From Thiogranum sp. (GTDB lineage: Bacteria; Pseudomonadota; Gammaproteobacteria; DSM-19610), in the NCBI GenBank assembly GCA_030148805.1, contig JASBSS010000001.1, positions 186,001 through 250,000 of the forward strand: a stretch of 64,000 nucleotides of DNA, written 5' to 3'. Shown one piece after another: positions 17,732 through 26,500 of the stretch (position 1 is the stretch's first letter; each line of letters opens with the position of its first letter). Below the pieces are notes generated by a model. It did not search any database. It saw only the letters and a list, made by a program, of their open reading frames with translations, and was not told where the DNA came from. The translations under genes and the position numbers were made by a program.

Positions 17732-20350
17732 ATGGAGGCGTTTATCACAAATAGCGATTCGCTATCGAAAGCCCATCTTCCGGCTGATCAGACTGGGGTC
17801 GATTTCGACACCGTCGACCCGAGTGGGCAGCTAAGGCAGAGCCAGGCCCGACTGCTCAACGACGGCAGCCGCCTGGCCGCCATACTGACGCTGCTGGCCG
17901 CGCCGCTGCTGGCCTACTTGCTCAAGGATTCGGTGCCCGCGGCCAACCTGATCATCTGGACCGGAGTCATCTCGGTGATCTCCGTGGTCCGCTTCATCAT
18001 GTTCACCCGTTACCATCGGCCGCTGGGGATGCGCAATCTTCACCATCTCAAACTGTCGCTGCTCTCCTGGAATTGCTTGAGTGGCCTGGCATGGGGGAGC
18101 ACGGCGTTGCTGATCTATCCGGTCGACGCCCTACCTCAACAAGTGCTTCTTCTGGTCGCCATGGCGGGCGTCGTCGCCATCGCCATCACCGTTCATTCGG
18201 GCATGCTCGCGGCTGTGTTGGCATTCACCCTGCCGGCGACCATGCCGATCATCATCCGGTTGATCAGCGAGAATACGCTCATCCACGATCAGCTGGCGAT
18301 GCTGGCCTCACTGTTCCTGACATTCGCCCTGGTGATCTCGGCGAAGTTGCACCGCCTGACCCTACGTGGCATCCAGGTGGGGGTGGACAACACCAACCTG
18401 ATCGACCATCTCGAACAACGCAAACGCGAAACCGACAAACTCAACGCCGAGCTGCGCCGCGAGGTCACGGTGCGACGCAATGCCGAAATCAGACTGCGCC
18501 AGGAACGCGACTTCATTTCGGGCATCCTGGACACGGAAAGCGCCATCGTGATCGTTCTGGACCGTGATGCGCGGATCCTTCGCTTCAACCGTGCGTGTGA
18601 GACCGCCACCGGCTTTTACGTTCACGAAGTGGTGGGCAAAACGCTATGGGAGGCGCTGCTGCCGGAGAATCAGGTCGAACGCTTCCGCGAGCATTTCAAC
18701 GCCGTCGTGAATGGATTTTTCCCCAACGAATGCGAGATTCAGTGGCGCAGCAAGGACAGCGGCATCCGGCTGGTGCAACTTTCCAATACCGCCATTCTCG
18801 GCAGTGACGGCAAATGCACGCACGTGGTCTCCACAGGAGTCGATGTCACCGAGCGGCGGCATACCGAGGCGGCACTGGCGCGCACGCAGGAAAACTTCGA
18901 GCTTCTGGTTGAAGGCGTGACCGACTACGCCATCTACATGCTCAAGCGCGACGGCACCATCATCAGCTGGAATACCGGGGCGGAACGCATCAGCGGGTAC
19001 TCGGCCGAAGAAGTCATAGGGGCCCATTACGGCGAATTCTTCTCGCCCTGCGACCAGGTGATCGGCCATCCGCAGGTCGAGCTGCGTATCGCTGCTAGCG
19101 ACGGACACTACAAACGCGCCGGGTGGCATCAGAAGCGCGACGGCAGCCGCTTTTGGGCGACCGTGACCATTCATTCGGTTCGCGATACGGAAAACGAGTT
19201 GCGCGGGTTTTCGATGATCATCAACGATATCTCCGCCCGCATCCTGGCCCAGCAGGCCCTCGAGGAGAGCGAAGCACGCATCAGCGCCATGACGGCGAAC
19301 ATACCGGGCATGGTGTATCAATATCTCGACGGCGACTCCCCGGACTCCGGTTTCATCTATGTCAGCAAAGGCGCCAAGGAGGTCGTCGGGCTCGAGGCGC
19401 AGACAATCCTGGATAAAAAGGTGGAACTTTCAAGCCTGATCCAGGAAGACGATCGGGACGACTTTGAAAGGAGCCGCCTGCAGGCGCGCGAGACGCTGTC
19501 GACCTGGCACTGGGAAGGCCGCATGTTCTCGCCGGAGGACGGGTCCCTGCATTGGATCGATCTTCGTTCCAGCCCGCGCCGACAGGAAGACGGCCAGGTA
19601 TTGTGGGACGGCATCATATTCGACATCACCCTGCGCAAGCAGGCCGAATTCGCTCTCGCTCGTTCGCGTGAATTGCTGCGCGCCCTGTCGGTGCATCTGC
19701 AGAATGTACGCGAGGAAGAAAAGGCCGGGCTCGCCCGCGAACTCCACGATGAGCTCGGCAGCATGCTTACCACCCTGAAAATCGAAGTCAGCTCGTTGAA
19801 AAATCAGCTGGCGCACAACCCCGAGGGGGTCCACGCGCATATCGACGACATCGTGGAGACCGTGCACGAAGCCATCGCCACCACCCGCCGTATCTCGACC
19901 AATTTGCGTCCGCCCATTCTCGACAACCTCGGCTTGCTACCGGCCATCGAATGGCAACTCGAACAATTCAAGCAACGCACCGGCATGAACATCGACCTGC
20001 ACGTCACCGGCGACTCGACGATCCTCGGCGACAACCACACCATCGCCATATTCCGCATCCTGCAGGAGGGCCTGACCAACATAGCCCGGCACGCAGAGGC
20101 AACCCGGGTCAGTGTGGCCGTTTCGGTCAACTCACAATCCATCGGTCTGGACATTATCGACGACGGCAAGGGCTTTACCGTGGACGAACACAAACCCGGA
20201 ACCTCCTACGGCTTGTACAGCATGCAGGAGCGGGCCGGTGCGCTTGGGGGTAGTGTCGAAGTCATCAGCCAACCCGGCGAAGGGACCCGACTTAAATTAC
20301 GTGTGCCAGTGACCACGCAGGGTACACGCTCATATGGAGTAAACAGATGA
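17732..20350 (+). CDS. Multi-PAS membrane histidine kinase, NarL/DegS type
   Basis: 872 residues. An N-terminal membrane domain of about six helices (residues 45-215), a short coiled coil (DHLEQRKRETDKLNAELRRE), three PAS domains (about 262-380, 388-505, 515-640), a HisKA_3 dimerisation domain with phospho-acceptor His in ARELHDELGSML (about 671), and an HATPase_c domain with the N-box EGLTNIARHAEA and the G-box DDGKGF. This is the kinase class that pairs with LuxR-type regulators. Its stop overlaps the start of the cognate regulator by four bases. The stimulus is unknown; no haem or flavin residues were identified with confidence. Confidence 0.95.
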   Translation: MEAFITNSDSLSKAHLPADQTGVDFDTVDPSGQLRQSQARLLNDGSRLAAILTLLAAPLLAYLLKDSVPAANLIIWTGVISVISVVRFIMFTRYHRPLGMRNLHHLKLSLLSWNCLSGLAWGSTALLIYPVDALPQQVLLLVAMAGVVAIAITVHSGMLAAVLAFTLPATMPIIIRLISENTLIHDQLAMLASLFLTFALVISAKLHRLTLRGIQVGVDNTNLIDHLEQRKRETDKLNAELRREVTVRRNAEIRLRQERDFISGILDTESAIVIVLDRDARILRFNRACETATGFYVHEVVGKTLWEALLPENQVERFREHFNAVVNGFFPNECEIQWRSKDSGIRLVQLSNTAILGSDGKCTHVVSTGVDVTERRHTEAALARTQENFELLVEGVTDYAIYMLKRDGTIISWNTGAERISGYSAEEVIGAHYGEFFSPCDQVIGHPQVELRIAASDGHYKRAGWHQKRDGSRFWATVTIHSVRDTENELRGFSMIINDISARILAQQALEESEARISAMTANIPGMVYQYLDGDSPDSGFIYVSKGAKEVVGLEAQTILDKKVELSSLIQEDDRDDFERSRLQARETLSTWHWEGRMFSPEDGSLHWIDLRSSPRRQEDGQVLWDGIIFDITLRKQAEFALARSRELLRALSVHLQNVREEEKAGLARELHDELGSMLTTLKIEVSSLKNQLAHNPEGVHAHIDDIVETVHEAIATTRRISTNLRPPILDNLGLLPAIEWQLEQFKQRTGMNIDLHVTGDSTILGDNHTIAIFRILQEGLTNIARHAEATRVSVAVSVNSQSIGLDIIDDGKGFTVDEHKPGTSYGLYSMQERAGALGGSVEVISQPGEGTRLKLRVPVTTQGTRSYGVNR

Positions 20351-20979
20351 TCCGAATCCTTATAGCAGATGATCATCCGGTCGTACGAGCCGGCATGCGT
20401 CAGATCATCGACAACGACCCCAATATCTGCGTGACCGCCGAGGCGGCCTCCGGAGAGGAAGTCCGCGAAGCGGTCACCCGATCCGAGTTCGACGTCTTGC
20501 TGCTCGACATTTCCATGCCCGAGCCCAGCGGCATCGACTTGTTGCAAAAACTCAAGGCGGCGCGGTGTTCGGCCGCGATCCTGTTCATGAGCATGTACCC
20601 CGAGGACCAGTTTGCGGTACGTTTGCTGAAGTCGGGTGCATCGGGCTACCTGACCAAGGAGAGCGCCCCGGATCAACTGATTTCCGCCATTCACAAGGTG
20701 GCCGAGGGCGGCCGTTATATCAGTCCGTCCCTGGCCGAGATCCTGGCTGACAATCTCACCGTCGCCAGCGGCCGGCCGGCGCACGAAACGCTGTCCAACC
20801 GTGAGTATCAGATCTTCTGCATGCTGGCCTCGGGCAAGAGCGTTTCGGAGACCGCCGTCGAGCTGTCGCTGAGCGTAAAGACCGTGAGTACCTACAGAAG
20901 CCGGATTCTCGACAAGATGAAAATGACAAAAAACGCCGAATTCACCTATTACGCCGTCAAAAAGGGCCTGATCGACTGA
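20347..20979 (+). CDS. NarL/FixJ-family response regulator
   Basis: 210 residues. Receiver domain at residues 1-120 with acidic pocket ADDH, phospho-acceptor Asp54 in LLLDISMP and Lys in YLTKESAP; LuxR-type HTH at about 145-205 (LSNREYQIFCMLASGKSVSE, VKTVSTYRSRIL). Translationally coupled to the upstream kinase. It probably binds dyads such as the one at 17458 and may control the divergent diguanylate cyclase, which would couple this sensor to c-di-GMP. Confidence 0.95.
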   Translation: MIRILIADDHPVVRAGMRQIIDNDPNICVTAEAASGEEVREAVTRSEFDVLLLDISMPEPSGIDLLQKLKAARCSAAILFMSMYPEDQFAVRLLKSGASGYLTKESAPDQLISAIHKVAEGGRYISPSLAEILADNLTVASGRPAHETLSNREYQIFCMLASGKSVSETAVELSLSVKTVSTYRSRILDKMKMTKNAEFTYYAVKKGLID

Positions 20980-20987
20980 CGCTCGGG

Positions 20988-22016
20988 CTAGAAGGATTCG
21001 GCCTCCATCTCCAGATAGATGCGATAAGCGTTCCCGCGGTTACTGGCCTCGAAAGCCGGAAGGTCGCGGTAAGCCGACCAGTCTGTGGACTCATACGCCT
21101 CGTCGAAAGGGACGAACTCCTGCACCGCCCTGCGCATGGCGGCGCGCACGAAGTCCAGATAACCGCGCGTGGCGGCGATCGCCTTGGCCATGTCCCGGGA
21201 GGCCGAGCCGTGTCCCGGAATGATGTAATCCGGCTGCGGATCGAGTTTCACCAGATAATCCAGGCCCTGCAACCATCGCTCGACGTCGGTCTCGGGACTG
21301 TCCAGGAAGGGCACCCTGCCCTTGTAGATGACGTCGCCACTGAACAAGACCCCATAGTCTTTCACCAAGAGGATACTGTCGCCAGGCGCGTGCGCCGGGC
21401 CAAGATGCGTGAGCTCGAAGCTGACGCCACCCAGGCTGAACTCGGCGTGATCGGCGAAGGTCTCATCCGGTGCGACGATACGGGTAGTTTCGTCGACCCA
21501 GGGGAACAGGGCCTCGCGGCGTTGTTGCAGGCGCCGCTCGGCATCCTCCCCCTGGGTGGCCCGGCTGCCCTCGGCGTAACCGGCCGCCAGTCGCTGGGCC
21601 CACACCGGGGGGTTACCCGCGTGATCCTTGAACGCCTGCAAACCATAGACATGGTCGGCGTGATAATGGCTGATCACCACCCGTTCGATCGGCTGATCGG
21701 TGACTTCGCGGATCCGCTGCAACAACCGGTAACCCAGCGCGGGTGTACCCAGCGCGTCGAATACCACCACGCCCTCGTCGGTCACCACAAAGCCGGCGTT
21801 GGACGTGTGGCCTTCATTGTCGGCGCCGGGAACGCCGGAAAGTCCTACCACATAGTAAACCGGCACACCCGGAATTTTATGCAGCTCGAACGGCAGGCTG
21901 ACCGCTCCATAGGGCGTGGATACGCCCTGCGCGCCGGACGGCGTATCGCCACTGGCCGCGCCCCATACCAGCGCCAGGAATACCACAAGCCATTTGCGAC
22001 TAGCGCATGTAAGCAT
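20988..22016 (-). CDS. SoxH-like metallo-beta-lactamase fold hydrolase
   Basis: 342 residues from the ATG at 22016, giving a signal peptide (RKWLVVFLALVWGAASG). MBL motifs: NAGFVVTDEGVVVFDALGT, the metal-binding HYHADH, the downstream His in HLGPAHAPGD, Asp in LFSGDVIYKG and the C-terminal GHGSAS. The architecture and export resemble SoxH and the 'quinoprotein relay system zinc metallohydrolase' group found near sulfur or PQQ-alcohol oxidation genes. The substrate is unknown. It overlaps the preceding DsrE gene by 17 bases, so the two are coupled. It converges on the response regulator with only eight bases between stops. Confidence 0.85.
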   Translation of the reverse strand: MLTCASRKWLVVFLALVWGAASGDTPSGAQGVSTPYGAVSLPFELHKIPGVPVYYVVGLSGVPGADNEGHTSNAGFVVTDEGVVVFDALGTPALGYRLLQRIREVTDQPIERVVISHYHADHVYGLQAFKDHAGNPPVWAQRLAAGYAEGSRATQGEDAERRLQQRREALFPWVDETTRIVAPDETFADHAEFSLGGVSFELTHLGPAHAPGDSILLVKDYGVLFSGDVIYKGRVPFLDSPETDVERWLQGLDYLVKLDPQPDYIIPGHGSASRDMAKAIAATRGYLDFVRAAMRRAVQEFVPFDEAYESTDWSAYRDLPAFEASNRGNAYRIYLEMEAESF

Positions 22017-22494
22017 AACCCTGCTCCTGCTGCAGGCGCACGATCTCGGCGTCCGCCATCGGCACCACTTTGACAAAACCATGGATGTCGCCTGGCTCCA
22101 ACCCATGTCCCCTGGCGGCGACGCGACACATTCGGAACTCCACCGGTCCGGCCTGGGTAAGGCTCTGCGCCCGCTGCATCAGCTCCCGATAACGCGGAAG
22201 ATTCTGGACACTGAACAAGGGTATTTCATTGCCGTGAAGCACCAGCACGATGGAAGCCTCGAAAGGATCCGCCTGGTAGAGGTTATTGAGGTAACTCACC
22301 CGATCGAGCACGCCCGAAAAAGCGCGTTCATCGTTGAGCGCCACGTCGTACACGACTTTCTGCGGCCGGTAATCGATGTCGGCGGCAGCCGCCCGCCCCC
22401 AGGGGGCCGGCGTCTCCTCGGCTCGCGCCGTCGGCGTCGGCGTCGCCAGAGAAATCAACAGTGCCATCAAGAAATTCAAGGCATATCCGGTCAT
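22000..22494 (-). CDS. Exported DsrE-family protein
   Basis: 164 residues from the ATG at 22494, with a signal peptide (FLMALLISLATPTPTARA). The mature domain has the DsrE/DsrF-like pattern: KVVYDVALND at strand one, SIVLVLHGNEIPLF, a RAQSL helix, and one Cys in EFRMCRVAARGHGL where sulfur-relay members carry the active Cys. Exported DsrE proteins occur beside SoxH/SoxYZ-type genes and may carry or bind sulfur, but cytoplasmic-type chemistry has not been shown for them. Upstream of and coupled to the SoxH-like hydrolase. Confidence 0.85.
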   Translation of the reverse strand: MTGYALNFLMALLISLATPTPTARAEETPAPWGRAAAADIDYRPQKVVYDVALNDERAFSGVLDRVSYLNNLYQADPFEASIVLVLHGNEIPLFSVQNLPRYRELMQRAQSLTQAGPVEFRMCRVAARGHGLEPGDIHGFVKVVPMADAEIVRLQQEQGYAYMR

Positions 22495-22661
22495 CGCCTG
22501 TCTCCTGGAATCCGCGCCTGTCAAGCGGACGAGAGGCTCTCGCCCCATGACCCCCGGCGGCTGGCTTTATGCCAACTCGAACATTATCAAATGTGAATGA
22601 CGCCTGTCAGCTTCCTATCAAAACTTAGGCGAATTTTCGGCAATCCAGCCGTGCTTTTTTC

Positions 22662-23645
22662 GTGGTAGGAACATCGATGCACTTTGACCGGCACCCCGGC
22701 CCCCCGTCGGCCCACCAACCAGGCCCCCTACTGGCCTGCTTCCTCCTGACGCTCGCGGCGCTGCTGCCGGCGGCTGTCGGCGCGGTATGCCCAGGCCCGG
22801 TCAGCTTGCAGGTATTGGGGTCCGGCGGCCCGATCGCCAACAGCTCGCGAGCCAGCTCGGGCTATCTGCTCTGGGTGAACGACAAGGCCCGTTTGTTGGT
22901 CGATGCCGGCGGCGGCACCTTTGCCCGTTTCGGTAACGCCCAGGCCCATATGGAGGATCTGGAAGCCATCGTCCTGACTCATCTGCACGCCGACCACGCC
23001 GTGGAGTTACCCGCGTATCTCAAAAGCGCCTGGTTCGGCGAGCGCAAGGAGGCGTTGCCGCTGATCGGCCCGTCAGGAAATCTGGAATTCCCCGGCTTGA
23101 CCGAATTCGTTCAGCAGCTGATTGGTCCCGGGCAGGGCGCATTCCGTTACCTGTCCGGCTACATGGCAGGCACCTCCGGATACTTCAAGACCACGCTCTA
23201 CGAAAGCGACGCCGACAGCCGCAAACCCGAAACCGTGCTCACCACCGCGAACATGACCCTGACCACGGTCGGGGTCACCCATGGCTCGGTGCCCGCGCTC
23301 GGGCTGCTGGTCGAAGTCGACGGCAGACGTATCGCCTTCAGCGGCGATCAGAACGGCGACAACCCTCAGTTTGGAAAGATGGTCGCCGACGCGGATCTCC
23401 TGGTGATGGACCACGCGGTACCTGAAGACGCCGACAAGACCGCCGCCAGTCTGCACGCCCGTCCGGATGAGATCGGAAAACTCGCCGCGCAGGCGAAGGT
23501 CAAGCACCTGCTGCTGAGCCACATCATGCCGCGCAGCGAGGCCGCGCTGACGGACAGCCAGAAGACCATCAAAGAAGCTTATACGGGAAAACTGTCGGTC
23601 GCCGAGGATCTGCTGTGCGTCGACCTGCCGGCAAAGGATCGCTGA
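22662..23645 (+). CDS. Exported MBL-fold hydrolase (RNase Z-like branch)
   Basis: 327 residues. Signal peptide (LLACFLLTLAALLPAAVGAVC; the Cys could be a lipobox or disulfide residue). MBL core: VLGSGGPIANSSRASSGYLL, VDAGGGTFARFG, metal site THLHADHAVELPA, AFSGDQNGDN, MDHAVPED, LLSHIMPR. The order is that of the RNase Z/arylsulfatase-like branch, but export argues against tRNA processing. Motif by motif it matches the protein at 51065, so the two are paralogues or share a function. Divergent from the DsrE-SoxH pair, with about 170 bases between them. Confidence 0.88.
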   Translation: MVGTSMHFDRHPGPPSAHQPGPLLACFLLTLAALLPAAVGAVCPGPVSLQVLGSGGPIANSSRASSGYLLWVNDKARLLVDAGGGTFARFGNAQAHMEDLEAIVLTHLHADHAVELPAYLKSAWFGERKEALPLIGPSGNLEFPGLTEFVQQLIGPGQGAFRYLSGYMAGTSGYFKTTLYESDADSRKPETVLTTANMTLTTVGVTHGSVPALGLLVEVDGRRIAFSGDQNGDNPQFGKMVADADLLVMDHAVPEDADKTAASLHARPDEIGKLAAQAKVKHLLLSHIMPRSEAALTDSQKTIKEAYTGKLSVAEDLLCVDLPAKDR

Positions 23646-23654
23646 TCAGCCCTC

Positions 23655-24086
23655 TCAGCGCAAGGCCTTCAGGCTGGCAAGCACCGCGCCACGGTAAGCA
23701 TCGATAGCCTCGTCAATGGCCTGCACACCGTCCGGCGAGCTCCCCAGCGTATGCCATTGCCGCTGCCATACTCGCAGCAGTTTTTCCGCGGCGGCCGGCA
23801 CCGGCGGGGGCATCAACTGACTCAGGTCCTGAATCGTCAGGACATGTGACCAGCCGAGCCGGGGATTGCCCAGCTCAGGATCGGCGTCATAGTGGCTGAG
23901 AAAGACCACCCGTTGCAACTCACCGACCTTCACCAGGATTTCGAAACCGGCCGTGCGCACGTTACTGTTGAGTTCGGACTTTTCGTTGCGCCAGGTATTG
24001 TAGGCCAGTCCGGATAGCGCCACCGACAGGCTGATGATCGCCACCAGATTTCGCCGGAATTGCTCGCGGAGGCTGTCACCAGGCAT
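23655..24086 (-). CDS. Membrane-anchored protein of unknown function
   Basis: 143 residues with one N-terminal membrane helix (NLVAIISLSVALSGLAYN) and a helical extracytoplasmic domain containing conserved-looking LGWSHVLTIQDLS and a QRQWHTLG segment. No family recognised. It follows the anti-sigma gene by about 40 bases on the same strand, so it may be the third gene of the ECF sigma operon. It converges on the MBL gene. Confidence 0.65.
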   Translation of the reverse strand: MPGDSLREQFRRNLVAIISLSVALSGLAYNTWRNEKSELNSNVRTAGFEILVKVGELQRVVFLSHYDADPELGNPRLGWSHVLTIQDLSQLMPPPVPAAAEKLLRVWQRQWHTLGSSPDGVQAIDEAIDAYRGAVLASLKALR

Positions 24087-24125
24087 GGCCCGGCGCCCTC
24101 CAGGGCGCGGCCAGACACCTGGTCG

Positions 24126-24836
24126 TTAAAGCTGGATAAGCGTCCAACCCTCGGTGAGGCGCTGCACCAGATGATCGGCGGCCGGTCCGTCGGATTCCAC
24201 CCCGGCGATCACCCGCGCATCCTCGCCCCTGTCGCGCAAACGCTTCAACCCCTTGCTGCAGGCGATGAAGCGCACATTCGGATAATGGGCGATCATCTGC
24301 TTGATGTCTTCCACATGTCGCGAGGCGGCGGCGCGCATCAGATCGAGCCCGCCGGCATTGGCGACGACCTCCACCTGGATGCCCTGGGCACTGTATTGAT
24401 CGAGAATGCGTTCGGCTTTCTTCAATACCGTAGTGAACAGGGTTTCGTCGGACTCGCCGATATGCAGGATGACATGCTTCGAGGCCGGCGCCGGATCGGT
24501 TTGCAGCGACGCTTGATGGCTGTGGTCCCCCTTCAGGCTGTGGCCGTACCAGCCGGCGCCGAAGGCACACACCAGCACCAAAATGGACGCGGCGACGCGG
24601 ATGACCCCCATGAAGCGGGAAACATCATGCGCCGCGGGCAGTTCGCGCGTCGGTGCACGCACGTCCTCGAAGGAGAACTGCACCCATTCCTTGGTACGCT
24701 GCAAGTCGCAGACGCGCTGTCGACATTGCGGATCCGACTCGAAGCGCGAGAGCATGGACTGCTTCTCCCCGGTGGTCAGTTCGCCGTCGACGTAGGCATG
24801 CAACATGCGGTCAGAACAATGTTTCGATTCGTTCAC
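24126..24836 (-). CDS. Anti-sigma factor with C-terminal DsrE-like domain
   Basis: 236 residues. The N-terminal cytoplasmic part (1-75) has the anti-sigma helix pattern LHAYVDGELTTGEKQ and a Cys pair (DPQCRQRVC), followed by a single membrane helix (VIRVAASILVLVCAFGAGWYG, about 82-102). The periplasmic part (about 120-236) resembles DsrE: HVILHIGESDE, QGIQVEVVANAGGLDLM, and VRFIACSKGLKRL with one Cys where DsrE-like proteins carry theirs. Its start overlaps the sigma gene by four bases. I infer a transmembrane anti-sigma factor whose sensor is a DsrE-like domain, possibly responding to reduced sulfur or redox; the exported DsrE/SoxH-like genes nearby fit as targets. Confidence 0.8.
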   Translation of the reverse strand: MNESKHCSDRMLHAYVDGELTTGEKQSMLSRFESDPQCRQRVCDLQRTKEWVQFSFEDVRAPTRELPAAHDVSRFMGVIRVAASILVLVCAFGAGWYGHSLKGDHSHQASLQTDPAPASKHVILHIGESDETLFTTVLKKAERILDQYSAQGIQVEVVANAGGLDLMRAAASRHVEDIKQMIAHYPNVRFIACSKGLKRLRDRGEDARVIAGVESDGPAADHLVQRLTEGWTLIQL

Positions 24837-25396
24837 TTCACTCTCCGAAGATACGTGGGATGAGCGGACGGCTTAGCGGCATGGATACTGACGAGCGCTT
24901 TTTGCAAACTGTGACGGGCCGTGTGCAGGCGGCTCATCACCGTGCCAATCGGTATATCCATTACCCCGGCGACCTCCGCGTAGGAAAAGCCCGCCAAATC
25001 CACCAATGTCAACACCTGCCGCTGTCCCACCGGCAGTTTGAGTATTGCCCCTCTGACGCTCTCGACAATCTCCTGCTCACTGCAGCTTGCCACCACGTCA
25101 TTATCGCTGACGACCCCGACTTCGTCGATATCGATACTGGGACGCAGACAGCGCAGATGCTTCTTCCAGCAGTTGCCCAGGATGACGTGCATCCAGGCGT
25201 TCAACGCCTCGGCGTCACGCAATTGCCCGGCGCGCTGCAGGGAGATCATCAACGTCTCCTGGACCAGGTCGTCGGCGACCACCGGGTCGCCGCACCAAGC
25301 CAGTGCCACCCGGTAGAGGCGGTCGCGGTTCTCGGCTATCCGCTTGCGCAGATCCCGGCTTATCAACAGGCGGCGTATCAGTCCCATGTCATTCAA
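24833..25396 (-). CDS. ECF-type RNA polymerase sigma factor
   Basis: 187 residues (a second Met at 25387 is an alternative start). Sigma-2 region: DRLYRVALAWCGDPVVADDLVQETL and NAWMHVILGNCWKKHLR; sigma-4 region: LPVGQRQVLTLVDLAGFSYAEVAGVMDIPIGTVMSRLHTARHSL. Group resembles RpoE-like low-GC ECFs paired with membrane anti-sigmas. Translationally coupled with the anti-sigma factor. Several Cys residues are present but no obvious zinc site. Confidence 0.95.
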   Translation of the reverse strand: MNDMGLIRRLLISRDLRKRIAENRDRLYRVALAWCGDPVVADDLVQETLMISLQRAGQLRDAEALNAWMHVILGNCWKKHLRCLRPSIDIDEVGVVSDNDVVASCSEQEIVESVRGAILKLPVGQRQVLTLVDLAGFSYAEVAGVMDIPIGTVMSRLHTARHSLQKALVSIHAAKPSAHPTYLRRVK

Positions 25397-25707
25397 GATA
25401 CGTCAGCGCCTCGGTTTATTCGCTTTTTGTTGCCATATATTCCATCCCATGGCGAGCGGGGCCGCTCGGGAGCCTTGGACAGAGCACCCGGCTGAGCCGT
25501 TTAGATTCATTCAACACCGGCAGGCTGTAAGCACCGCGGGCAATCGGACGCCGGATTTGGGGGAAGCACCACCGCCGGCGGCCCGCTAACATTTGATAAT
25601 GCGTCCTCAGGGGGCGTTTCCTAAGCTGGGTTCACTGAACCGGCACCGCGGTCGCGCTCTGCCGTGCCATCCACCTTGAGCTGCGTCGGCAGCGGGAGAT
25701 ACGCGTC
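25397..25707. other. Intergenic stretch upstream of ECF sigma and the 113-aa protein
   Basis: About 310 bases separating divergently oriented genes. The side near 25400-25445 should contain the (auto)promoter of the sigma operon, but I see no obvious repeated -35/-10 element shared with the DsrE or MBL promoters. No coding frame is supported. Confidence 0.45.
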
Positions 25708-26049
25708 ATGAAAAAGGAACCCGTCGTGCACCTTCAGTGGAACGGCCGCGAAACCGTTCCCCTGGTCAGCCAGATGCTCGAGCAAACCGACCTGATCGAA
25801 ATCCAGCTGGCGCCGGAATACAACCACGCGCTGTTCGAGAAACTGCACCCGGAGGCGCCCCGCGCCGTGGTCGAAACGGTGAACAAATCCGGCGATGCGG
25901 AACTGCTCAACACCGTTTCCCAGATCAACGGGCTGGAGGATTTCGCCCTCCTGGTGGACGTGCTGCGCACCGAAGAGGCGGCACTGCATATCGTCAGCCC
26001 GCCGACGGTCATCATCGAAATGCCCGGCGGCGCGCCCGCGGCGGCCTGA
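25708..26049 (+). CDS. Small cytoplasmic protein of unknown function
   Basis: 113 residues, start supported by a GGGAG element about ten bases upstream. Predicted alternating strands and helices (VVHLQWNG, TDLIEIQLAPEYNHALFEKL, GLEDFALLVDVLRTEEAALHI), no membrane segment or signal peptide, and a Pro/Gly/Ala tail. I do not recognise the family. It is followed within about 45 bases by the PGPGW-type membrane protein and then the patatin gene, so the three may be one transcript. Confidence 0.6.
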   Translation: MKKEPVVHLQWNGRETVPLVSQMLEQTDLIEIQLAPEYNHALFEKLHPEAPRAVVETVNKSGDAELLNTVSQINGLEDFALLVDVLRTEEAALHIVSPPTVIIEMPGGAPAAA

Positions 26050-26092
26050 CAGGCTCTCCCGGCTCTACCCACACGCCGCTGATCCAGACCCT

Positions 26093-26407
26093 TTGCGCAA
26101 ACTTCGCAGAAGTTTCCACGAAATCAACAAAGCCCCGGCGGGCGAGCGGTTTCGTCGCTACCACTATCGCCGCCGCGGACGACACCATCCCTGGCTGCGG
26201 CCGCTGATTCTGATCGCCGGCATCCTGTTGGTGGTTCTCGGTTTCCTCCTCTCGCTACCGCCCCTGGTACCCGGGTTTCTACTCTGGGTCCCGGGCCTGG
26301 CGCTGATCGCCTCCCAGTCGATCCTCACCGCTTCGTTCCTGGACTCAAGCGAACGCTGGTTGCGCCGCTGGTATCGACGCCTGAGCGGCAACGGCAATAA
26401 CAGCTGA
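26093..26407 (+). CDS. Small PGPGW-type membrane protein
   Basis: About 104 residues if read from a TTG at 26093; there is no ATG in the frame near this point and no strong ribosome binding site, so the start is uncertain. A basic N-terminus rich in Arg/His precedes a hydrophobic hairpin (LRPLILIAGILLVVLGFLL and PGFLLWVPGLALIASQS). The PPLVPGFLLWVPGLAL centre matches the PGPGW family of short membrane proteins of unknown function. The Arg-rich C-terminus would be cytoplasmic. Confidence 0.65.
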   Translation: MRKLRRSFHEINKAPAGERFRRYHYRRRGRHHPWLRPLILIAGILLVVLGFLLSLPPLVPGFLLWVPGLALIASQSILTASFLDSSERWLRRWYRRLSGNGNNS

Positions 26408-26500
26408 CCCCCGTGGTCACCGCGCGGCCGTCCGCGCCACCCCCGGATGGGCTATACTGCCCGCTTCGACCGCCAGACCACAGCGAAAACGGACGCTCAG

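Noticed and set aside
22662-23645. tRNA 3' processing RNase Z
   Set aside because: The motif order is similar, but the N-terminal signal peptide places it outside the cytoplasm.
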